The translations under genes and the position numbers were made by a program. Below, one piece after another: positions 50,888-60,316 of a stretch of 64,000 bases of DNA. The stretch spans positions 338,624-402,623 of the forward strand of contig JAZRVO010000012.1 in NCBI GenBank assembly GCA_045599185.1, in the 5' to 3' direction. The notes beneath the pieces were generated by a model. That model was not told the DNA's origin. It made no database searches and saw only the letters and a program-made list of their open reading frames with translations. The DNA is from UBA1240 sp045599185. GTDB lineage: Bacteria > Spirochaetota > Spirochaetia > Treponematales > Treponemataceae. Within the stretch, counting starts at the first letter, position 1; each line of letters starts with the position of its first letter.

Positions 50888-51367
50888 ATGAAGAAATTGT
50901 TTGCAGTTTTACTGGTTTTGGCTTCAGGCGTTTTGGTTTTTGCGCAAAGCAATGCAAAGCTTGGCATTAGCAGCAAAGAATGTAAGGCCGTTATTAAAAA
51001 TGTTGAAAAAATAGAAAGCGATTTGAAGCAGCTTGATAAAGACGATGCAAATTATCTTAAAAATTGCAGCGAAGTTTTGACCAGATACGGCTTTAAAGGT
51101 GATGCTGCCTATAAAAAGTACGAAACAATTTTAAATGCGGCAGCGGCTTATGCGCTTACCGTTCCTTTTGAAAACCTTAGCCCGGAAAACAAGGCAATTT
51201 TAGACAATGCCCGCGAAAACGATCCGGTTTCCTACGATTTTTTTATGAGTATGGTTAAAGACAGCGAAGAAGTGCTGGCAAAAATTCACCCGGAAGACAA
51301 AAAGGTTTTAGACCAGAACAAATACGAACTTTTGGAAGTTTGCGACAGGCTAGCTGCCGTAAAATAA
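50888..51367 (+). CDS. Small secreted protein of unknown function
   Basis: The 159-residue protein has a signal peptide (KKLFAVLLVLASGVLVFAQS, cleavage after FAQ or FA) and a helical, lysine-rich mature part with no family I recognise. ATG 50888 has a GAGGAA site. It sits 34 bases upstream of the DUF4298 gene and may share its transcript. Confidence 0.65.
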   Translation: MKKLFAVLLVLASGVLVFAQSNAKLGISSKECKAVIKNVEKIESDLKQLDKDDANYLKNCSEVLTRYGFKGDAAYKKYETILNAAAAYALTVPFENLSPENKAILDNARENDPVSYDFFMSMVKDSEEVLAKIHPEDKKVLDQNKYELLEVCDRLAAVK

Positions 51368-51400
51368 ATTTACGGTTTGCAAAAAGGCTAGGGTAGCAGG

Positions 51401-51673
51401 TTGAATGCGGTAAACAGAATAATGTTAATGGAAGGAAAATTTGACAGGGCACTTGAAGCGCTTGCTTCTTTGGATTTAGCTTTGGAAAATTTTAAGGCAG
51501 TTATTCCGGAAGTAGAAGAACTGGCTGCTTATTATGAATCGGATTTGTGGCGCAGGGATTTTGAAGCCGATTCTGCCGGAAAACTTCCTGCTGAATTGAA
51601 ACGTGGCGTTCTTTCTGAAGACGGGGTTTACAATCTTTTAACGGATTATCAGCGATTAAAGGATTTGATGTAA
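51401..51673 (+). CDS. DUF4298-type protein
   Basis: The 90-residue protein matches the DUF4298 pattern: VNRIMLMEGKFDRALEAL at the start, YYESDLWRRDFEAD in the middle and LKRGVLSEDGVYNLL at the end. The start is probably TTG 51401, with AGGG eight bases upstream; ATG 51422 or 51428 would cut into the conserved N terminus. The function is unknown. Confidence 0.75.
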   Translation: MNAVNRIMLMEGKFDRALEALASLDLALENFKAVIPEVEELAAYYESDLWRRDFEADSAGKLPAELKRGVLSEDGVYNLLTDYQRLKDLM

Positions 51674-51815
51674 GTTCAGAGCTGCTTATGGATTATTGGA
51701 ATGAGCCGAAATAATTTAGCAGAACTATACATAATGCAAGTGTTTGGAAGAATGCAAATAATGTGATTAAATTAACTGCAGGTTTTTCATTTATCGAAAG
51801 CATACGGAGAATAAA

Positions 51816-52391
51816 ATGAGTTTGAATATTGAGCCTTTTGAAGCCAAAGATTCTAAAATTGAAGGCTTAAAAATTATCAGCGCAAAAATGATAACTGACG
51901 ACCGGGGAACGGTGCGCGAACTGTTTCGCGGAAGTGTATACGGAGAAGTTTTGCCGGCATCGGTAACGGGATGGAAACAGATTAATTTAACCAGAACCAA
52001 AAAAGGTGCTGTTCGCGGTCTGCACGGCGAAGCAATGTCCAAGCTGGTAACTGTGGCTTACGGTTCTGTTTTTGGCGCGTATGTTGATACAAGACCAGAC
52101 AGCAAGACTTTTGGCGCAGTTCAAACAGTACACATAACACCCGGCGTTCAGGTTTTTGTTCCGCAGGGCGTATGTAACGGTTTTCAGGCACTGGAAGATA
52201 CGGAATATTTGTATTTTTTTGACAACGAATGGGCGCCGGGAATGCCGGGAACGGCACTTTGTCCGCTTGACCCGGAACTTGGCATTGAATGGCCTATTGC
52301 CATTGATATCAGCAACCTTAACCAAATTTCTGAAAAAGATTCAAAAGCACCTGCGCTTAAAGACCTTAAAAAGATTTTAGGAATGAATTAA
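51816..52391 (+). CDS. RmlC-like cupin with altered active site
   Basis: The 191-residue protein has the dTDP-sugar 3,5-epimerase fold: DDRGTVRELF, RGLHGEAMSKLVTVAYGSVF and VDTRPDSKTFG, ending DPELGIEWP. The catalytic His in RGLH and the Asp before P are kept. The usual AHGF is CNGF, and the general-acid Tyr region reads DNEWAPG with Trp. It may be an epimerase with changed specificity rather than a true RmlC. No other deoxysugar genes are near. GGAG precedes ATG 51816. Confidence 0.75.
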   Translation: MSLNIEPFEAKDSKIEGLKIISAKMITDDRGTVRELFRGSVYGEVLPASVTGWKQINLTRTKKGAVRGLHGEAMSKLVTVAYGSVFGAYVDTRPDSKTFGAVQTVHITPGVQVFVPQGVCNGFQALEDTEYLYFFDNEWAPGMPGTALCPLDPELGIEWPIAIDISNLNQISEKDSKAPALKDLKKILGMN

Positions 52392-52421
52392 CGTTTTTTT
52401 CTTTCAATTTTTACATGCAAT

Positions 52422-52470
52422 AAAAAAGCCCCTGAAGTTAAACGACAAGTTCAATTTCAGGGGCTTTTTT
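52422..52470. terminator. Bidirectional terminator between the cupin and TRAP genes
   Basis: AAAAAAGCCCCTGAA (52422-52436) pairs with 52456-52470, with T-runs on both strands. Confidence 0.9.
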
Positions 52471-52538
52471 GTTTATGGTTTAGCGCAAACTACAAACACG
52501 GCACGCATAAGTTTTAAGCTTCTGCATACCTTTTTGCT

Positions 52539-53834
52539 TTAGCCTGCTACGCCAAAAATAAGGTTTGGAATAAACAGAACGAGTTTTGGACAGAATACAA
52601 GGATTGCAAGTTCAATAAGAATGGCAATAAGGAAAGGTAAACTTTCTTTTGTGTATTCTTCCGGCGGACATTTGATAATGCCGCATACAGTATAAAGCGC
52701 CGAACCGATTGGCGGTGTCATAACGCCGAGGGTTACGATTGTTGCCATCAAAACGCCAAAGTGAACAGGATCCATTCCTACGCTTGTTACCATTGGAAGG
52801 AAAATAGGTGTAAGCAAAAGGAAGTTTACGTTACTGTCAACAAACATACCTGTAAGGAAAAGGAATCCCAGCATGATGAGTGTTAAAATCTGCGGATTTT
52901 CTGTAATTCCAAAGATAAACGCACTTAATGCTGCCGGAAGTTTTACCCATGTAATTGCATAGCTGAAAGGACCTGACATGGCAATAATCAGCATGATTGC
53001 ACCATTGTCTTTTAATGTTGTAATAAGTGCTTCCTTGAAATTTTCCCAAGTAAGCTTTTTATAAACAAATTTACCAACAACAAGTGCGTAAACTACTGCA
53101 AAAGCACCGGATTCTGAAGGTGTAAACAAACCGAATCTGATTCCTACAATAAGGATAATCGGGAAGAACAGAGCCCAGATAGAAACTTTCAGATTTTCTA
53201 AAAGTTCTTTGATTGTAAGTTTAGGTGCATCGGCGTTTGGCGGATCAAATTTACGGATACGGCTGGTAATGGAAGTTGTTCCCATAAGGAAGGCCATCAT
53301 TAAAATGCCGGGAACAATACCAGCGGCAAAAAGACGTCCAATTGAAACTTCGCCGACAAAACCGAAAATAATTAAACCAAGGCTAGGCGGAATTGTAGCC
53401 GTAATAAGGGCTGTAAGGCAGTTTACGGAACAAATATAGCCTTTTGTATAGCCGCGCTTCATCATTTCAGGACCAAGAATTCGGGTTTCCATTGCCGCAT
53501 CAGCTGTGGCCGAACCTGAAACGCCGCCCATCAATGTAGACATTACAACAGAAATTTGAGCTGTACCGCCGTACATTCTGCGGGTTAAAAGGCGGGCAAG
53601 GCTTAAAAGCTGGTCTGTAATTCCAGAAACGTTCATAAGGTTTCCGGCAAAAATAAAGAATGGAACGGCAAGGAACGCAAACGACTGACTTTGAAGCACA
53701 ATCATCTGAACGCCGGCTTCAAACGGAAGGATTGGCTGGCTTAAAAAATATGCAAAACCTGCAATGCCAATAACAAATGCAATCGGCATTCCTAAAGCAA
53801 GAAAAAGAACAAAACAAATTAAAAGAAGACTCAT
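52539..53834 (-). CDS. dctM: TRAP transporter large permease (DctM)
   Basis: The 431-residue membrane protein has the DctM pattern with about 12 hydrophobic segments: GMPIAFVIGIAGFAYFL, GGVSGSATADAAMETRILGPEM and LITATIPPSLGLIIFG, with TPPIGSALYTVCGI near the end. It is the ion-coupled translocating subunit. Its ATG overlaps the dctQ stop by 4 bases (ATGA). The substrate is probably an organic acid but cannot be named. Confidence 0.95.
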   Translation of the reverse strand: MSLLLICFVLFLALGMPIAFVIGIAGFAYFLSQPILPFEAGVQMIVLQSQSFAFLAVPFFIFAGNLMNVSGITDQLLSLARLLTRRMYGGTAQISVVMSTLMGGVSGSATADAAMETRILGPEMMKRGYTKGYICSVNCLTALITATIPPSLGLIIFGFVGEVSIGRLFAAGIVPGILMMAFLMGTTSITSRIRKFDPPNADAPKLTIKELLENLKVSIWALFFPIILIVGIRFGLFTPSESGAFAVVYALVVGKFVYKKLTWENFKEALITTLKDNGAIMLIIAMSGPFSYAITWVKLPAALSAFIFGITENPQILTLIMLGFLFLTGMFVDSNVNFLLLTPIFLPMVTSVGMDPVHFGVLMATIVTLGVMTPPIGSALYTVCGIIKCPPEEYTKESLPFLIAILIELAILVFCPKLVLFIPNLIFGVAG

Positions 53835-54322
53835 ACTTCCTCCACATTTTTTTCAATTTCATTAAAGTGAACAATGCAATCCTTAATTTTTACAACTGTT
53901 GAAATTGACATTGAGAAAGTGGATACAACTAAACTTAAGCTAACTAAAGAGTAGGGAATAGGCATAGATTGATAAGTTCTTAATCTTTCTACCCATACAA
54001 GTCTTGCACCATAAATACAAATAATAATAGTTGTTGCTAAAATAATTGCGTAAACGAGAATTAAAATTATTTTCTGAAGTTTTTTTGGAAAGAATCGTGT
54101 AACTATATCAATTCCAATAAGCTGTCCGTTTCTCCATGCAATGTCGGCACCAAGAAATGCCGTCCAGGCAAGAAGAAGCATGGCAAGGTCAATGTTCCAT
54201 GACATGGAAATTCTTAAAAATCTTAAAATTGCAGAAGCAAAAACCAGAATTACAAGAAAAATGAATCCTACGAAGCAAAATGCCGTTTCTGCCTTGCAAA
54301 AATATTCATAAATTTTTTTCAT
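53831..54322 (-). CDS. dctQ: TRAP transporter small permease (DctQ)
   Basis: From ATG 54322, with GGAGG upstream, the protein has 163 residues and four membrane segments with the DctQ pattern (ISMSWNIDLAMLLLAWTAFLGA, WRNGQLIGIDIV). A longer start at 54352 has no ribosome site. It pairs with DctM in the membrane. Confidence 0.93.
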   Translation of the reverse strand: MKKIYEYFCKAETAFCFVGFIFLVILVFASAILRFLRISMSWNIDLAMLLLAWTAFLGADIAWRNGQLIGIDIVTRFFPKKLQKIILILVYAIILATTIIICIYGARLVWVERLRTYQSMPIPYSLVSLSLVVSTFSMSISTVVKIKDCIVHFNEIEKNVEEV

Positions 54323-54358
54323 ATATCCTCCTTTTTGAAAATGAATGGTCAAAAAAAA

Positions 54359-54385
54359 ACCTGCACTAAATAATTTAATGCAGGT
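54359..54385 (-). terminator. Intrinsic terminator between dctP and dctQ
   Basis: ACCTGCA (54359-54365) pairs with 54379-54385; on the minus strand nine U's follow. It should lower permease expression relative to the binding protein. Confidence 0.8.
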
Positions 54386-54412
54386 CTGTAAGATTAAATT
54401 ATTCAGCTGTAA

Positions 54413-55417
54413 TTAGTCTGCAAGTTCTTTAAACAAACGGTCTTTAAGTCCTGCAGAGAATCCAAGGTCGTTATTTTTGTAAAGGCCATCAATAGCATTC
54501 TGGAATTCGGCAATGTCAACATCAGCGATTGTTACACCGTTGTTTTTCATGTTTTCATAGTATTTCGATTCTTCAGATTCGATGATTGCACCATATTCAA
54601 CGGCAGCTTCCCTCATGATTTTTGTGAAGAGGGCTCTGTCAGATTCTGACATGCTGTTGTAGAAAGTTGAAGAACAAACAAATGCAGACTGAAGCATGTA
54701 GTGCTTGGTCATTGCAAGGTATTTCGCAACTTCATAAAGGCGTGCACCGTCTGCCGTAGCAACCTGAACTTCGCAACCGTCAAGGGTTTTTGACTGGATT
54801 CCAGGGAAAACTTCACCCCAAGAAATACCGATGTTTGCAAATCCAAGATATTTTGCAAGGTTGTTTCCAATTGCGTTACCAAATCCGCGGATTCTGAGAC
54901 CAGAAAGGTCTGCAACGCTGTTTACTGGTGTTGTTGTGTAGAAACACCTGAATCCATTGTACATGTTTGTAATGTAAACAATGCCCTGTTTTTCCAGTTC
55001 TGCCTGCCATTCCTTGAAAAGTGCTGTATCTGGCAGTTTTTTAAGTGCTGCTGGATCTGTAAGGATGTATGGAGCCATAAGAATGTTAAGATCTGGAATC
55101 TTAAACTGGCTTGCAAGACGTCCCGGGTCGCTTGGAACAACAAGTGAAATGCCGAGTTTGGCCTGTGTTACAAGTGCATCTGTGTCTCCGGAAAGAGCAC
55201 CTGCTACCTGAACGGTCGCATTGAAACGTCCAGTTTCATTAAGTCTGTCTGCAACAGCCTGCATCATTCGGCTTTGACCTGTTGTAGCGGCTTCTGTACC
55301 GGCAAATGTTACTGGAATTTTCGCTGCTGAAGCTGAATCTGACTTTTTGTTACACGATGTGAACAAAAATCCACATGACAAAGTTAAAACTGTTAATACG
55401 AGTAATCTTTTTTTCAT
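54413..55417 (-). CDS. dctP: TRAP transporter solute-binding lipoprotein (DctP)
   Basis: ATG 55417, with GGAGG four bases upstream, starts a lipoprotein signal with lipobox FTSC; the upstream TTG reading is rejected. The 334-residue protein has the DctP features: GLRIRGFGNAIGNNLAKYLG and GISWGEVFPGIQSKTLDGCE around residues 165-205. It captures the substrate outside the membrane for DctQM. Confidence 0.95.
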   Translation of the reverse strand: MKKRLLVLTVLTLSCGFLFTSCNKKSDSASAAKIPVTFAGTEAATTGQSRMMQAVADRLNETGRFNATVQVAGALSGDTDALVTQAKLGISLVVPSDPGRLASQFKIPDLNILMAPYILTDPAALKKLPDTALFKEWQAELEKQGIVYITNMYNGFRCFYTTTPVNSVADLSGLRIRGFGNAIGNNLAKYLGFANIGISWGEVFPGIQSKTLDGCEVQVATADGARLYEVAKYLAMTKHYMLQSAFVCSSTFYNSMSESDRALFTKIMREAAVEYGAIIESEESKYYENMKNNGVTIADVDIAEFQNAIDGLYKNNDLGFSAGLKDRLFKELAD

Positions 55418-55433
55418 CTTTCCTCCAGCTATT

Positions 55434-55463
55434 ATTCTAGTATGCAAATATGTTAGTTGTCAA
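55434..55463 (-). promoter_or_regulatory. Promoter of the TRAP operon
   Basis: On the minus strand: TTGACA (55458-55463), 18-base spacer, TAGAAT (55434-55439). Confidence 0.65.
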
Positions 55464-55528
55464 AGAAATTCTATTTTGAAAATTTAATTTTTTTATGAAT
55501 ACAGAATGAATTTACATGATTAAAAATA

Positions 55529-55558
55529 ACAGCCATTTGAAATTACAAAAATGGCTGT
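55529..55558 (-). terminator. Terminator upstream of the TRAP operon
   Basis: ACAGCCATTT (55529-55538) pairs with 55549-55558; TATTTTT follows on the minus strand. It would stop transcripts from the DUF4143 gene. Confidence 0.7.
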
Positions 55559-55694
55559 GCGGAAAAATCAGCAGAAATGTGGAAAGTGGTGGTAGTAAAA
55601 TAGGTGGAAAAACGGTTCTAAGTTTCTGCGTTTAAATGGCTTGGAAAGATTTTGCAAAAGAACTGACGTTTTTTCAAAAAGGCATTCGGGCATA

Positions 55695-55728
55695 AACAAA
55701 CCTCCCTGCAAATGCAGGGAGGTTTGTT
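55695..55728. repeat. 15-base perfect hairpin containing CCTCC/GGAGG
   Basis: AACAAACCTCCCTGC (55695-55709) pairs with 55714-55728 around AAAT. Only a short T-run follows on either side, so it may be a terminator, an RNA-stabilising 3' hairpin or a repeat element. The rest of 55418-55805 has no gene. Confidence 0.7.
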
Positions 55729-55805
55729 ATGAGATTTATGCTGGCGGATTTGCCAAGATGAATAAAAATATTTTACAGCTGTTAGTCTGGCAAAAGCGTC
55801 ATTGC

Positions 55806-56978
55806 TTATTTCTCCAGTAACCACTCAATCAAGTTTTTATGGATAATTCCATTTTGGGAAAAATCAAACTTATCAAGAGACAGAACATACTTTGGATAGT
55901 TATCTCGAACACTGTTGTATGCTCCAAATTCCCGTTGAACAGTTTCTTCAGTTGCAAGAAGATAGCAGACCTGGAAGTAAAGTTTTTCATTTCCCTTGGT
56001 TGCAATGAAATCAATTTCAGCATTTTTAAGAATACCGATATGAACTTCATAACCACGAACCAATAATTCATTATAAACTATATTTTCCAAACTGGCACCA
56101 ATATCAATCTTTTGAGAATGAATTCTGGCAAAACTAATGTCTGTAAGATAATATTTTTCCAGCGTAGAAAGAACTTTTTTGCCCTGGATGTCATAACGAG
56201 GAGCTTTGTTCATTACGCAGGAATTTGTTATAAAAGAAAGATAGTTGTACAAAGATTCCTTAGAGCAATCTCGTTTTTCAGATTTAAGAAAGTTTACAAT
56301 AGAAGTCCCAGAAAAAATCTGGGACATATTAATAGAAAGATATGCAAAAATCTTGTTCAACAGGTCTATGTTCTGAATCTTGTAACGGGCAATAATATCT
56401 TTAAGAACAATGGAATCATATAAATCAGAAAGAAAAATTTTCAGTTCGTCATCATTGTGCATGGAAAATCTTTGAGGCATTCCTCCCCAGCGGATATAAT
56501 CCATAAGAGCTTTATCGTCAGCATTTTTGATTCCCTGAATTTCCAGAGCTTCAGAAAAACTGAACGGAAGAATTTTAAATGAAACATAGCGACCGCTGAG
56601 AACAGTTGCCAGCTCTCCTGACAAAAGTTTAGCATTGGAACCGGTAATAAAAATGCTGGTATTCAAAAGACGGAATGAGTTTATGGCTTTTTCAAAATGT
56701 TCAACGTTCTGGATTTCATCAAAAAATAAATAATACTTTTTGTCATCAACAATATGGTTTTTAACATATTCATAAAGAGAAAGTTCATCTTTTAATGAAG
56801 AAAACTGCAAATCTTCAAAATTGACGAAAATTTTATGCCCATCGTCAGCAGTAATTTCATCAGTAATCTGTTTAAGAATTACAGATTTACCGCAGCGACG
56901 AATGCCTATTAAAACCTTAACAAGTTCATTTTCATAGAACGGCCGGATTTTTTTAAGCCAGTTTTCTCGTATTATCAT
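55806..56978 (-). CDS. AAA_14/DUF4143 ATPase
   Basis: The 390-residue protein has Walker A GIRRCGKS near 25, Walker B YLFFDEIQN near 83, ITGSNAKLLSGELATVLSGR near 110 and the DUF4143 C-terminal region. A PD-(D/E)xK-like end reads AEIDFIATKGNEKLYFQV. Such proteins are common on mobile DNA and are thought to act in nucleic-acid or defence functions, unproven. The promoter at 56985-57013 places the -10 six bases before ATG, so a leaderless mRNA is expected. Base composition is more AT-rich than in the housekeeping part. Confidence 0.92.
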   Translation of the reverse strand: MIIRENWLKKIRPFYENELVKVLIGIRRCGKSVILKQITDEITADDGHKIFVNFEDLQFSSLKDELSLYEYVKNHIVDDKKYYLFFDEIQNVEHFEKAINSFRLLNTSIFITGSNAKLLSGELATVLSGRYVSFKILPFSFSEALEIQGIKNADDKALMDYIRWGGMPQRFSMHNDDELKIFLSDLYDSIVLKDIIARYKIQNIDLLNKIFAYLSINMSQIFSGTSIVNFLKSEKRDCSKESLYNYLSFITNSCVMNKAPRYDIQGKKVLSTLEKYYLTDISFARIHSQKIDIGASLENIVYNELLVRGYEVHIGILKNAEIDFIATKGNEKLYFQVCYLLATEETVQREFGAYNSVRDNYPKYVLSLDKFDFSQNGIIHKNLIEWLLEK

Positions 56979-56984
56979 ACTTAT

Positions 56985-57013
56985 ATAATAGACTGAATTG
57001 GAAAAATATACAA
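56985..57013 (-). promoter_or_regulatory. Promoter of the DUF4143 gene
   Basis: On the minus strand: TTGTAT (57008-57013), 17-base spacer, TATTAT (56985-56990), then 6 bases to ATG 56978. Confidence 0.55.
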
Positions 57014-57081
57014 CTTATAAGGTTGAGGTGTACTGAATTGAATATTTGTAGAATTTTTTCGGTATGGGGAAAGTAAAAAAA

Positions 57082-57981
57082 CTACTCCTCAAAATAATCA
57101 CTATCAATCCGCTTAATTTCAAAAGTTCTTACAGTGCTTATTCCAACATTGTGTTCAATCATAAGACTGGCAAGTTTCTGGCCATCGATGAGGACAACTT
57201 TTCTGTCTACGCTGGCAGCATATTCTTCGGCATCTCTGGCAAATGAACTTGTTGTAATGAACACGCCTTTGGAAGCCTTCTGACCAAGCAAAGCTCCTGC
57301 AAATTTCTGAATCTCAGGACGACCGACTACACCTTTCCAGCGTTTAGCCTGAATATAAATGGTGTCCAAGCCAAGTTTATCTTCCTTGATAATTCCATCA
57401 ATGCCTTCATCACCACTTTTTCCAACAACCTGCGCAGCTTCAGAAAAAGAACCGCCGTATCCCATGTGAACAAGCAGATCAACCACAAGATGCTCAAAGA
57501 AAGAAGGCGAACATTTGGAAATATTTACAAGAATATCATCAACCAGATTTTCAGAAAGTTTTGTGTAGCCAGCTTCAAGCATTTCTTCTGGAGTTGCTTC
57601 TGAAATAGCCTCATTTTCATCTTTCGAATCTTTTTCATTATGCTTTTTCTGGAACTCGTTAAATTCTTCAAATCTGCGAAGATATTTGGTAGAGAGCCGT
57701 TCCAGATTTTCAGCAAGAACCGTCTGACCTCGTTCAGTGATTTTAAAAACACCACGGCGAGTATCTTCCAACAAACCAGCCTTCTTCATATAAGTTCTGG
57801 CCCACCCAATGCGATTGGAAATTACATCCTGAGTTTTTGAAGGCAAAAGTTCATTCCGTTCTTCCATAGTAAGCCCAAACTGATTAGACAAATCCTCTAC
57901 CGCATCAGAAAGTTTATGTTCTTTATTATCCGCAGCATATTTCAACAGCGGCAACATACAAGTTTGATAATCTGGAATCAT
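57082..57981 (-). CDS. mrr: Mrr-type restriction endonuclease
   Basis: From ATG 57981 (GGAG nine bases upstream) the 299-residue protein begins MIPDYQTCMLPLLKYAADNK, the usual Mrr N-terminal winged-helix region. The C-terminal Mrr_cat domain has FFEHLVVDLLVHMGYGG, the catalytic GDEGIDG and the IQAKRW core of a PD-(D/E)xK nuclease. Mrr enzymes cut modified foreign DNA (type IV restriction). It lies between the DUF4143 ATPase and the helicase pair, all on the same strand. Confidence 0.93.
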   Translation of the reverse strand: MIPDYQTCMLPLLKYAADNKEHKLSDAVEDLSNQFGLTMEERNELLPSKTQDVISNRIGWARTYMKKAGLLEDTRRGVFKITERGQTVLAENLERLSTKYLRRFEEFNEFQKKHNEKDSKDENEAISEATPEEMLEAGYTKLSENLVDDILVNISKCSPSFFEHLVVDLLVHMGYGGSFSEAAQVVGKSGDEGIDGIIKEDKLGLDTIYIQAKRWKGVVGRPEIQKFAGALLGQKASKGVFITTSSFARDAEEYAASVDRKVVLIDGQKLASLMIEHNVGISTVRTFEIKRIDSDYFEE

Positions 57982-58135
57982 AAAATACACTCCGTAATTG
58001 ATATTTTAATGAAGGAGGGGAAAGCTGCGCTTCTCTATCGAGTTTTGTTTTCGATTTAATTTTAAGCGGAAAAAAACATCGCTTCTGCAAGGCAACCTTG
58101 TTTGCCCGTTCAATCGCCGCCCACAACGCTGGGCT

Positions 58136-60316
58136 TTAGTTTTGCATTATAAGTTTATTGTTAATTGCATTATCAAGAAATTCCGGAAAATCTGCCATAT
58201 TCTGATTTCTTGTTAGAATCAGATTTGATTTAGCTCGACTTGCCCCAAGATACAAATCAGATAAAAACCTTCTTTGATAATAACTTTTGTTGTTATCATA
58301 TTTGTTGTAAATGCTATAACAACCAATTAAAATAACTACATCAAATTGCAAACCAATAACATAATTAGGTTCACTTATTAAAATTTTCTTTTTTGTATAT
58401 TTTAACAATGCAACTTCACGTTTTGAGAGAATCTGCTTAAACTTGTTGGTGTCTGTTGTTTCCTTCTGTAAAATACTAAATAAATCTTCCTGTAAAGACA
58501 AAATAATAGTTTGTTGTCCCCTATTTGAAAATTCCTCTGCTAACTGGATTGCTTTTTTTACTTCTTCTTTTTCTGAATCGAATGTATATAAACATGGTAG
58601 AGGCCCTGTTTTCATTTTACTAGATTTCAGTCCAGAAATTTTGTTATTCCATTCATGGCCAACTTCCAGTTGTGGATATGATGCATCTATATGTTTCAAG
58701 AAATTTAATATCTCTTTTGTGTAACGATAAGCAATATCCAAACTAAAGTATTTTGTATTTCCCATAGAAGCATCTGTTTCAGGATTTGATTTATTTAGAA
58801 TTTCTGTTATTCCTAGATCACTGTATACTTCATCTACGGATTGCTTAGGATCCATAGCCATTATAATTTTGGGATACTCTTCCGAGTTTCTAGAAAGATA
58901 AACTAAGGCCATTCTTTCTTGATCGTTAAACAATTGCATTTCATCAACAAAAATATAATCATATCCTTTTTCTGTTCTCTCATAATACCAATTATAAGTT
59001 GAAAGATAATTTATATAATCATTTATAACTTGATCAGAAGTAATATTTTTACTATCAAATAATTCTTTCATGTATCGCTCATATATTCTAAATATAACTT
59101 CTTTTTCATTGTCATTCGAAAGATGAGTCATCCACGAATCATATCGTTTAATTTTGAGATATTTAGTTAATGAGGTTTTACCTGGCATAATTCCATTCGC
59201 ACCGATTACACAAGAAATTTCTGTCATAATTTCCCAAGTATAATTATTATTGACAAAAGAAATATCTTCCAATTGTTCAATAAAATTAGGAGTACATTGA
59301 TTTCTATAAACGATCCAATCGGTTCTTAGAAATTTCTGTATAACTTCAGAAAGTAACATAATTTGTCCATACTTTCCTTCATAACTATCATTTCCCAACA
59401 TTACGATTTCTTTATTATTTAATACAACATGTTCCTTAGCTAACTCTAACAATGGTGCAATTTCAATTTTATTTGATATTTCAGGAGCAACTGTATCAAT
59501 AAAGTCGCTTACTTGGCATGCTACAGCCCAACTGTGGCATGTAAATAAGATTCTAGCTGTAGGATTTCTATTTTTTAAAATATCAATAGCCTTTAACTCC
59601 ATAACAAGAGTTTTTCCAGTACCAGCAGGGCCAATAAGTTTTAGAGAATTCTTATCATTTTTATTAAAAAATGCCGTTTGTCTTGGTGATAATTTATTAA
59701 CCCATTGCTCAAATGTGAAATAATTTTGTTCGTCAGAATCGTAAACTGTATTTAAATTATAGTTATAATCAAAATCTTTAATTTCTTTTTTTTCAATTTC
59801 AATTTTGTATTTTTTTAATATATCAGTTCTTAATGGCTCTATGACTTTACATATTGTTGTATCAACTTTAACATCTTCAATACTTTCTCTACTATCAGCA
59901 ATTTTGAAAACATGAAAATTATTGGTGTGTTCAGTATTTATAGTCATAAACAAATGTCTAATATCATATGACTTTAATACTAATTTATTACCATTTGTAT
60001 AAATAAGTGATGGTGATTTAAAAGATGTTCCTTTATGTTGAAGTACTTGAACAACTGTTCTGTGTATTGTGTAAAACAGTGTCTGAATTCCTTCTATCTT
60101 TGAAGTTTCCTGCAATATCTCTGGCTCAACTATGATGAATGGTATATTTTCAATATTAGAATCTTTTTTGTTTGTTGTTAAAAAAATAGTAAAATCATCA
60201 TAATTCAATGTTATAAAATTTGATGAATTATAATAATCATTTTTAGCAAAATTTTCTTCGTTGAGACTTTCAATAAAAGCAAGTATAGATTGTTCTGTAA
60301 AAACTAATTTTTTCAT
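58136..60316 (-). CDS. UvrD-like superfamily 1 helicase of a two-gene system
   Basis: The 726-residue protein has Walker A GPAGTGKT near 229, Walker B FVDEMQLFNDQE near 459, motif III MAMDPKQSVDE near 490, and a C-terminal motif VI-like LYLGASRAKSNLIL. The first 210 residues form an extra domain I do not recognise. Its ATG overlaps the stop of the upstream gene by four bases (ATGA), so the two are coupled. The composition is AT-rich. The pair lies between type I restriction remnants and mrr, so a role in phage defence is likely by context. It lacks any HsdR nuclease motif that I can see. Confidence 0.85.
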   Translation of the reverse strand: MKKLVFTEQSILAFIESLNEENFAKNDYYNSSNFITLNYDDFTIFLTTNKKDSNIENIPFIIVEPEILQETSKIEGIQTLFYTIHRTVVQVLQHKGTSFKSPSLIYTNGNKLVLKSYDIRHLFMTINTEHTNNFHVFKIADSRESIEDVKVDTTICKVIEPLRTDILKKYKIEIEKKEIKDFDYNYNLNTVYDSDEQNYFTFEQWVNKLSPRQTAFFNKNDKNSLKLIGPAGTGKTLVMELKAIDILKNRNPTARILFTCHSWAVACQVSDFIDTVAPEISNKIEIAPLLELAKEHVVLNNKEIVMLGNDSYEGKYGQIMLLSEVIQKFLRTDWIVYRNQCTPNFIEQLEDISFVNNNYTWEIMTEISCVIGANGIMPGKTSLTKYLKIKRYDSWMTHLSNDNEKEVIFRIYERYMKELFDSKNITSDQVINDYINYLSTYNWYYERTEKGYDYIFVDEMQLFNDQERMALVYLSRNSEEYPKIIMAMDPKQSVDEVYSDLGITEILNKSNPETDASMGNTKYFSLDIAYRYTKEILNFLKHIDASYPQLEVGHEWNNKISGLKSSKMKTGPLPCLYTFDSEKEEVKKAIQLAEEFSNRGQQTIILSLQEDLFSILQKETTDTNKFKQILSKREVALLKYTKKKILISEPNYVIGLQFDVVILIGCYSIYNKYDNNKSYYQRRFLSDLYLGASRAKSNLILTRNQNMADFPEFLDNAINNKLIMQN

